Below, one piece after another: positions 60,729-64,000 of a stretch of DNA of 64,000 nucleotides. The DNA comes from Neurospora intermedia (lineage: Eukaryota; Ascomycota; Sordariomycetes; Sordariales; Sordariaceae): positions 1 through 64,000 of the forward strand of contig BTPP01000002.1 in NCBI GenBank assembly GCA_037102815.1, read 5' to 3'. The position numbers and the translations under genes were made by a program. Every line of letters begins with the position of its first letter. Position 1 is the first letter of the stretch. Under the pieces are notes generated by a model. It worked only from the letters and a program-made list of their open reading frames with translations, did no database searches and was not told the DNA's origin.

Positions 60729-62572
60729 ATGTTGCCAGTCGTCCAGCAAAGTATCCCATTCTTTGACAACATCTCCAATCTCACAAATCCTCTCCTAGTC
60801 CTTCTCACAGTCACTGTCGGTCTCTACAGTCTGTACCAATGGCTCCTCCCCAAACCCATCCCCGGCATCCCTTACAACCCCCAGGCGGCCAAGTCTCTCC
60901 TCGGAGATGCGCCGGCCATGGTCAAGGAAGTTAGCGCAACGGGCGAGTTCCGTGTCTGGTGCGCTAAACAGATGAAGCAGATGAATTCACCACTCTGCCA
61001 AATCTTCATCCGGCCCTTCTCCAAGCCCTGGGTGCTTCTCGCCGATTTCCGCGAGGCTAAGGACATCCTGATGCGGCGGAAGGAGTTCGACAAGTCGTCC
61101 TTTTTGTCTGATGGAATGGCCTGCATGGGCTCCTTCCACGGCATTTACATGACTGGGGAAAAGTTCAAGGCCAATCGTCAGCTGATTCAGGATCTCATGA
61201 CCACGAGCTTCCTCAACAACCACGTGGGCCCAGCAATCTATGGCAAGGGGCTGGAGCTGATGAAGCTGTTCGAGACGAAAATGCTTCTTGCTCGCGGGCG
61301 GCCTTTTAGCGTCAAAAAGGATTTCGAGTACACATCTCTGGATGTGATGCTCGAGTTCGCGTTTGGCAAGAACTGGGTGCACACTTCACTTGGCCCACAG
61401 ATGGAACGTTTGGAGAAAATGCAGGCCGAGGATGTCGATGCGATGATGGAGGGTAAGGACTCCGACAAGCCGGTCGTGTTCCCGCTGGTACCGCTCGTTG
61501 ACTTCCTCAATTCCGTTTACGAGGCTCCGGAAATCGTGGAAAAAACCATCAACGCTCTAATGCCCAAGTTGCAAACCTGGTGGTGGTCCAAACAGTCCTG
61601 GTACAAACACATTTTCGATGCGAAGGAGCGTGCCATGAAGGAGCAAGTGGAGATTGCCATTAGCAACTTCCAATCTGGCTGTATCCAGACGGGCATTGAG
61701 CACATGTTGATGCGAGAGGCATCCAGAGCTGAAAAAGAAGGTCGGGCCCCGGATTTCAGGAGCAAGGTGTTGCGAGATGAAGTGAGTTGTGCATCCTTCC
61801 GAAACAGCAGTCTCTCCTTTGAAATTCTGCTCATGGTTGCGATCTAACATGTCGTTTCGTCCAGATGTTTGGCAACATAGTCGGTGGCCATCACACCACC
61901 AGCGGCGCAATGATGTGGTTGACCAAGTATCTCACCGACCACCCGGTAGTCCAAAGCAACCTGCGTTCAGTCTTATACACGAGCCTCAGTGCCGCTAAGG
62001 ACGAGAACCGCCTCTTTACCTTCGAGGAGATCCGGCATGCAAAACTACCCTACTTGGACGCCATCATCGAAGAGATGCTCCGCATCAACGCCGTTCCAGT
62101 CACTCGCGAGGCCTTGACTGATACCACTATCCTGGGGTATCCCATCAAGAAGGGAACGCAAGTCTTCTTCATGTCAAACGGCCCCGGCTTTCTGTCACCA
62201 TCGTTTCCCATTGACGAAGCTCGAAGGAGCGAAACTTCGCGCGCTTCCAAGATAAACGCCACATGGGATGAGACTCAGGACTTGGCAGCTTTTGTTCCGG
62301 AACGGTGGCTGGTACGCAAAAGTGAAGGCAATGGTCTACTGGCAGATGATGTAGACTTTGACGGAGCTGCTGGCCCGCAACTCGTGTTTGGCTTGGGACC
62401 GCGTACGTGCTGGGGGAGGAGGTTGGCGTACATGGAGATGCGGATCGTGATTGCCATGCTTGTTTGGAACTTCGAGCTGTTGAAGACCCCACCGGCACTG
62501 TCATCTTATGCCGGACTTGAGGGCATTGCTCGTGTGCCACAGCAATGTTACGTGCGGCTTCGCAAGTTGTAA
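60729..62572 (+). CDS. Second cytochrome P450 (586 aa, 2 exons)
   Basis: A membrane-anchored heme-thiolate monooxygenase, clearly different from the first one in sequence and gene structure. Exon 1 is 60729-61781, the intron 61782-61864 (83 bp, GTGAGT...CAG), exon 2 is 61865-62572; joined frame 586 codons plus TAA. An N-terminal membrane segment (about 20-38) is followed by LPKPIPGIPYNP. I-helix residues 358-364 read GGHHTTS, so the acid residue usually before the conserved Thr is a His. K-helix E421-x-x-R424, PERW (496-499), and the heme loop FGLGPRTCWG with Cys533 are all present. At 586 aa it is longer than most P450s; an extra stretch lies between the K-helix region and PERW (about 460-490). 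Substrate unknown; expected to act with the neighbouring oxidase and methyltransferase. Confidence 0.92.
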
Positions 62573-63170
62573 GTGAACTCGTCAAGGGCGAGGGTGTACA
62601 GCTGTCTCCTCATGTAACGTAATGTTGATGACGAAGATGAAGAATGAAACATCGGCTCCAATCCCCCTCCTTCCCTTTGTCGCAGTGTGAATAGATGAGC
62701 CGTCATAGAAGTTCAAGACTCCCACTTTGCTTGGAGTGAATTACCATATTCGGTGCGATGTTGTAAGAACCCTGGCCCAACAGTGTTGCCAAGACATTGT
62801 CGGCCGATGAAATCGGATAGGACGGTCCAAGACCACAGAGCATTACTAAGTCCCTGTAAGTGGACTCTCCCTTCAGCCCTCAGACTCCAGACTCCAGCTA
62901 CAAGCTACTTTGTACCTATGCACATCCGATCGAACCACAACTTGAAGCTTTCTGTAACTGGCTAGAGGTAGGTAGCAATGCGGGCCCTGTTTGACCAAAA
63001 ACATTGTTTGCGCTTGTCTTTTACAAGTGAACAAAGAGAGACGTAGAATTGCTTATTGGGCAAAGAAGGGCAAAGAAGGGCAAAGAAGGGCATAAACGCA
63101 GCCTGGAAGTAGATTAACTTGTCCCTGTGGAATACGCACATCATCCACCTCGATATCGTTCAAGGCACAT
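62573..63170. other. Intergenic region between convergent gene ends
   Basis: 598 bp between the 3' ends of the second P450 and the methyltransferase. It contains the palindrome TCGGCCGA at 62800-62807, a GAGGTAGGTAG box near 62966 and the tandem repeat at 63058-63091. No gene is supported. Confidence 0.6.
63058..63091 (+). repeat. Tandem (GGGCAAAGAA)x3.4
   Basis: Three perfect 10-bp units and a GGGC remainder, about 80 bp downstream of the methyltransferase stop codon (in the antisense of its 3' region). Perfect copies imply recent expansion. Confidence 0.95.
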
Positions 63171-64000
63171 CTATCTTCTCAGATAAACCTCCAGCAGACC
63201 CAACGGTCCATCGTCAAAGACATTCTTGATCTCATATCTCTCGTCCGCCTGCTTCAAAAGCTGCTCGAACTCGGCCTTCGTGCGTTGCTTAGCGCCACAG
63301 TTGACCAACATGACCATATCGACCTGGCGCACATTGCGCTCCTGATGACGTGGCCAGGCTCCAGGTTCGGGGATGATGATGTCGTTGATCAAGAGCGGAG
63401 TTTCGGGGCTCGAGTTTTCCAGACCGGGGACAAAGGCCTTGAAGATGGTGACCACGTCCTTGTCGGCCCAGTTGTGAGTGCACTGGCGGATTAGAAAAGC
63501 GGCGGCGTTCTTGACAGGCTGAGGATCGAAGAAGCTATGATGCATGTATTGCACTCGGGGGGCGAGGTCTTGGGTCAGAGATTCTTTGCCTTCAGCGAGC
63601 ATGTCGGCATTGGAGTCCTGCACGATGAAGTCCAAAGCGGGGTAGATCTGTTTCCGTTGTCAGAACGAGTCATGAGTCAAGAGAAAACAGAGAAACAAAG
63701 ACGTACCTGAGCCAAGCTCTTGGAAATGTGACCATTGCCACCGCCAACATCAACGACGGTCCCCTTGAGAGCAGACCAGTTGAACCCGTCCTTGAGCAGG
63801 AAGTCAAGGTGACTATCCATCTTCCTCAGGCCGGCCATAGCTTTGGCGAACCGTCGAGCCTTCTCCGGATCTTTTTGGTAGAACTCAAAGATGCCAACGC
63901 CATGTCGGGTGACAAAGGGGTTGAGGTTTTGGTGCGCCTCGTAAGGGTTTGCCTTGAGACTCACATTGCAGTCGGCAGCCGCCTTGAGCATCTCATCGAG
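63171..64000 (-). CDS. Class I SAM-dependent O-methyltransferase, 5' end outside window
   Basis: A COMT-type enzyme that would transfer a methyl group from S-adenosylmethionine to a hydroxyl of a small molecule. Exon 2 is 63647-63171, ending in TAG; the intron is 63706-63648 (59 bp, GTACGT...CAG). The upstream exon runs from 63707 to the window edge and stays open, so the gene is partial. The SAM motif VVDVGGGNGHIS, the HHSFFDPQP block and the catalytic-His region CTHNWADKD are visible. The expected N-terminal dimerisation/winged-helix part lies beyond 64000. No damaging change is seen in the visible part. It converges with the second P450. The ATG at 63991 is probably internal. Confidence 0.92.

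Overview
The window is one end of a filamentous ascomycete (Pezizomycotina) chromosome. The evidence is a TTAGGG-type telomere at base 1, about 55 kb of AT-rich DNA with the signature of repeat-induced point mutation (RIP: C-to-T on both strands, TpA excess, stops where CAG, CAA or TGG stood), and short fungal introns (59-93 bp) in multi-exon P450, flavin oxidase and methyltransferase genes. The genus cannot be told from the sequence alone.

Layout. 1-162: 27 perfect CCCTAA repeats. 163-1186 and 23843-24963: a decayed reading frame of unknown function, split by a chromodomain-type Ty3/gypsy retrotransposon (1192-23837; 310-bp LTRs, TSD TAGAG). That element was hit twice by a second gypsy family (4153-11674, TSD ATAGT; 13075-20596, TSD AATAG; both exactly 7,522 bp with 253-bp LTRs). 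24966-40245: a probable 15.3-kb DNA transposon with imperfect terminal inverted repeats, carrying two divergent RIP-killed genes: a large fungal transposase on the minus strand, and an unrecognised gene of about 910 codons on the plus strand. 40880-46074: the 3' end of another chromodomain gypsy element (integrase, chromodomain, LTR remnant). It is interrupted by a small, nearly RIP-free, GC-rich LTR element (42329-45470; 330-bp LTRs, TSD GGAAT) that encodes one intact zinc-finger protein and no reverse transcriptase. 46075-55053: a minus-strand chromodomain gypsy element (340-bp LTRs, TSD TACAA) whose outer LTR ends about 550 bp from the first live gene.

55601-64000 is ordinary, intact, higher-GC coding DNA and looks like one edge of a subtelomeric secondary-metabolite cluster: a cytochrome P450 (6 exons, one GC-AG intron), a secreted BBE-type bicovalent FAD oxidase (minus), a second P450 divergent from it, and a class I O-methyltransferase running off the right edge (minus). 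These are tailoring enzymes for oxidation and O-methylation. The core synthase, regulator and transporter are not in the window and, if this is a cluster, should lie to the right. The product cannot be predicted.

Most notable: the target-site-verified nest of retroelements; the gradient of RIP across LTRs (outer ends spared, inner ends heavily mutated); the 15.3-kb TIR element; the intact zinc-finger-only LTR element; and a TCGGCCGA palindrome present three times in cluster intergenic DNA.
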